Source of the DNA: Saprospiraceae bacterium
Lineage (GTDB): Bacteria; Bacteroidota; Bacteroidia; Chitinophagales; Saprospiraceae
Assembly: GCA_016717145.1 (NCBI GenBank)
Contig: JADKGD010000064.1
Span: 1 to 6,506 of the forward strand
Direction of reading: 5' to 3'
Length of the DNA stretch: 6,506 nucleotides
Shown piece after piece: positions 6,290-6,506 of this stretch. Below the pieces are notes generated by a model. The model saw nothing but the letters and a program-made list of their open reading frames with translations, did not search any database and was not told where the DNA came from. How positions within the stretch are numbered: position 1 is the first letter of the stretch; each line of letters begins with the position of its first letter. Both the position numbers and the translations under genes were made by a program.

Positions 6290-6338
6290 GGATCGCAGTT
6301 GCATTTATCAGGCCTGATAACGGCCTGAAACTGCGACC
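6290..6338. repeat. Compound hairpin, two stacked stems
   Basis: The outer arms TCGCAGTT (6293-6300) and AACTGCGA (6329-6336) pair perfectly and extend by GG/CC past one bulged A. The inner arms TCAGGCC (6308-6314) and GGCCTGA (6322-6328) also pair perfectly. On the 3' side the two stems are directly adjacent, leaving a 7-base bulge (GCATTTA) on the 5' side. A second perfect palindrome, TTATCAGGCCTGATAA (6305-6320), competes with the inner stem. It is followed by a smaller inverted repeat, ATAGGG/CCCTTAT (6339-6361). Confidence 0.55.
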
Positions 6339-6382
6339 ATAGGGTTTTTGGACGCCCTTATAGAACCATTGATTATGGACTA

Positions 6383-6390
6383 CAAATATA
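6383..6390 (-). promoter_or_regulatory. Possible leftward -7 box upstream of the compound hairpin
   Basis: Read on the minus strand this is TATATTTG, matching TAnnTTTG. Transcription from it would cross the 6339-6361 and 6290-6338 hairpins. There is no -33 TTG and the area is AT-rich, so a chance match is quite possible. Confidence 0.2.
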
Positions 6391-6452
6391 CTACCTTAAA
6401 ATTGTAATAATAAGAAAATTAAAATAATCCTAAACTAATTGGTAAGATCAGG

Positions 6453-6460
6453 TATATTTG
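6453..6460 (+). promoter_or_regulatory. Candidate -7 box for the gene at 6481
   Basis: TATATTTG lies 20 bases before the ATG at 6481 and matches TAnnTTTG. It sits within an inverted repeat, AGGTAT (6450-6455) with ATACCT (6469-6474), which could be an operator. A TTG at 6439-6441 is too close to serve as a normal -33 element. Confidence 0.4.
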
Positions 6461-6480
6461 TTCACCTAATACCTTATACG

Positions 6481-6506
6481 ATGAAAAATTTACTGATTTG
6501 GCTGTT
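6481..6506 (+). CDS. Start of a gene, probable signal peptide, cut by the window end
   Basis: An ATG at 6481 opens MKNLLIWL before the window ends. The lysine followed by a hydrophobic run looks like the start of a signal peptide or membrane anchor. A -7 box stands 20 bases upstream. Nothing more can be said about its product. Confidence 0.5.

Larger units (their letters stand above)
6039..6480. other. Long stretch without an intact gene: remnants and inverted repeats
   Basis: No complete gene is seen in these 442 bases on either strand. The stretch holds a protein-like remnant (6154-6240), a further protein-like run on the plus strand (from about 6247, LSGSLDGFVKYWIAVAF), structured inverted repeats (6290-6361), an AT-rich segment (6380-6440) and the promoter region of the gene at 6481. 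Its mixed content fits a site of repeated insertion and decay. Confidence 0.6.

Noticed and set aside
6240..6314. Small plus-strand open frame from the ATGs at 6240 and 6243 (MNYKAVRLFRRIRKILDRS...)
   Set aside because: It has only about 24 codons, ends within the hairpin, has no ribosome binding site, and no family is recognised.
6290..6338. Integron attC site
   Set aside because: The outer ends do not show the paired RYYYAAC/GTTRRRY core sites, and no integrase or cassette array is nearby.
6174..6395. 73-codon stop-free stretch on the minus strand
   Set aside because: It has no usable start codon near its beginning, crosses the compound hairpin and is opposite another protein-like run; it is not called as a gene.

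Overview
The window is AT-rich and looks like a chromosomal segment of a Bacteroidota bacterium, possibly from the Saprospiria-like part of the phylum. The main evidence is a DUF3822 gene overlapping rsmD, a type IX secretion 'plug' (DUF5103) gene, several promoter -7 boxes of the Bacteroidota form TAnnTTTG, and very weak Shine-Dalgarno signals.

Left half (1-3932), mostly conserved housekeeping genes. The 5' part of tsaD (tRNA t6A synthesis) runs leftward out of the window. A divergent intergenic region with back-to-back promoter boxes separates it from a rightward cluster: a membrane-anchored, pseudopilin-like protein of unknown function, a DUF3822 gene, and rsmD (16S rRNA G966 methyltransferase). 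The spacing is tight (8 bp, then a 10-bp overlap), so this reads as one operon. The DUF3822 gene is split by a single in-frame TAG although the rest of its reading frame is intact. After an AT-rich gap with its own -7 box comes the DUF5103 gene, encoding a secreted protein of the type IX secretion apparatus.

Right half (3933-6480), an accessory and decaying region. A leftward CPBP-family membrane protease is intact. Upstream of it, on the same strand, is an eroded gene for a small exported protein with two frameshifts and two internal stops. Two 11-base words seen just after the DUF5103 gene recur in the same order beyond this eroded gene, so the pair may be an inserted cassette. Next is a rightward BRO/antirepressor-like gene damaged at both ends: a one-base loss in an A-run near its start, and a C-terminus replaced at the point where a pair of palindromes with TGC loops begins. 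From 6039 to 6480 there is no convincing intact gene, only short protein-like remnants and strongly structured inverted repeats. A new gene starts at 6481 behind a -7 box and runs out of the window.

No complete new system is visible. The points most worth checking are the interrupted DUF3822 gene, the doubly damaged BRO gene with its paired palindromes, and the structured element at 6290-6361. Because several lesions are single-base changes in otherwise good reading frames, assembly or sequencing error must be excluded before calling them biological.
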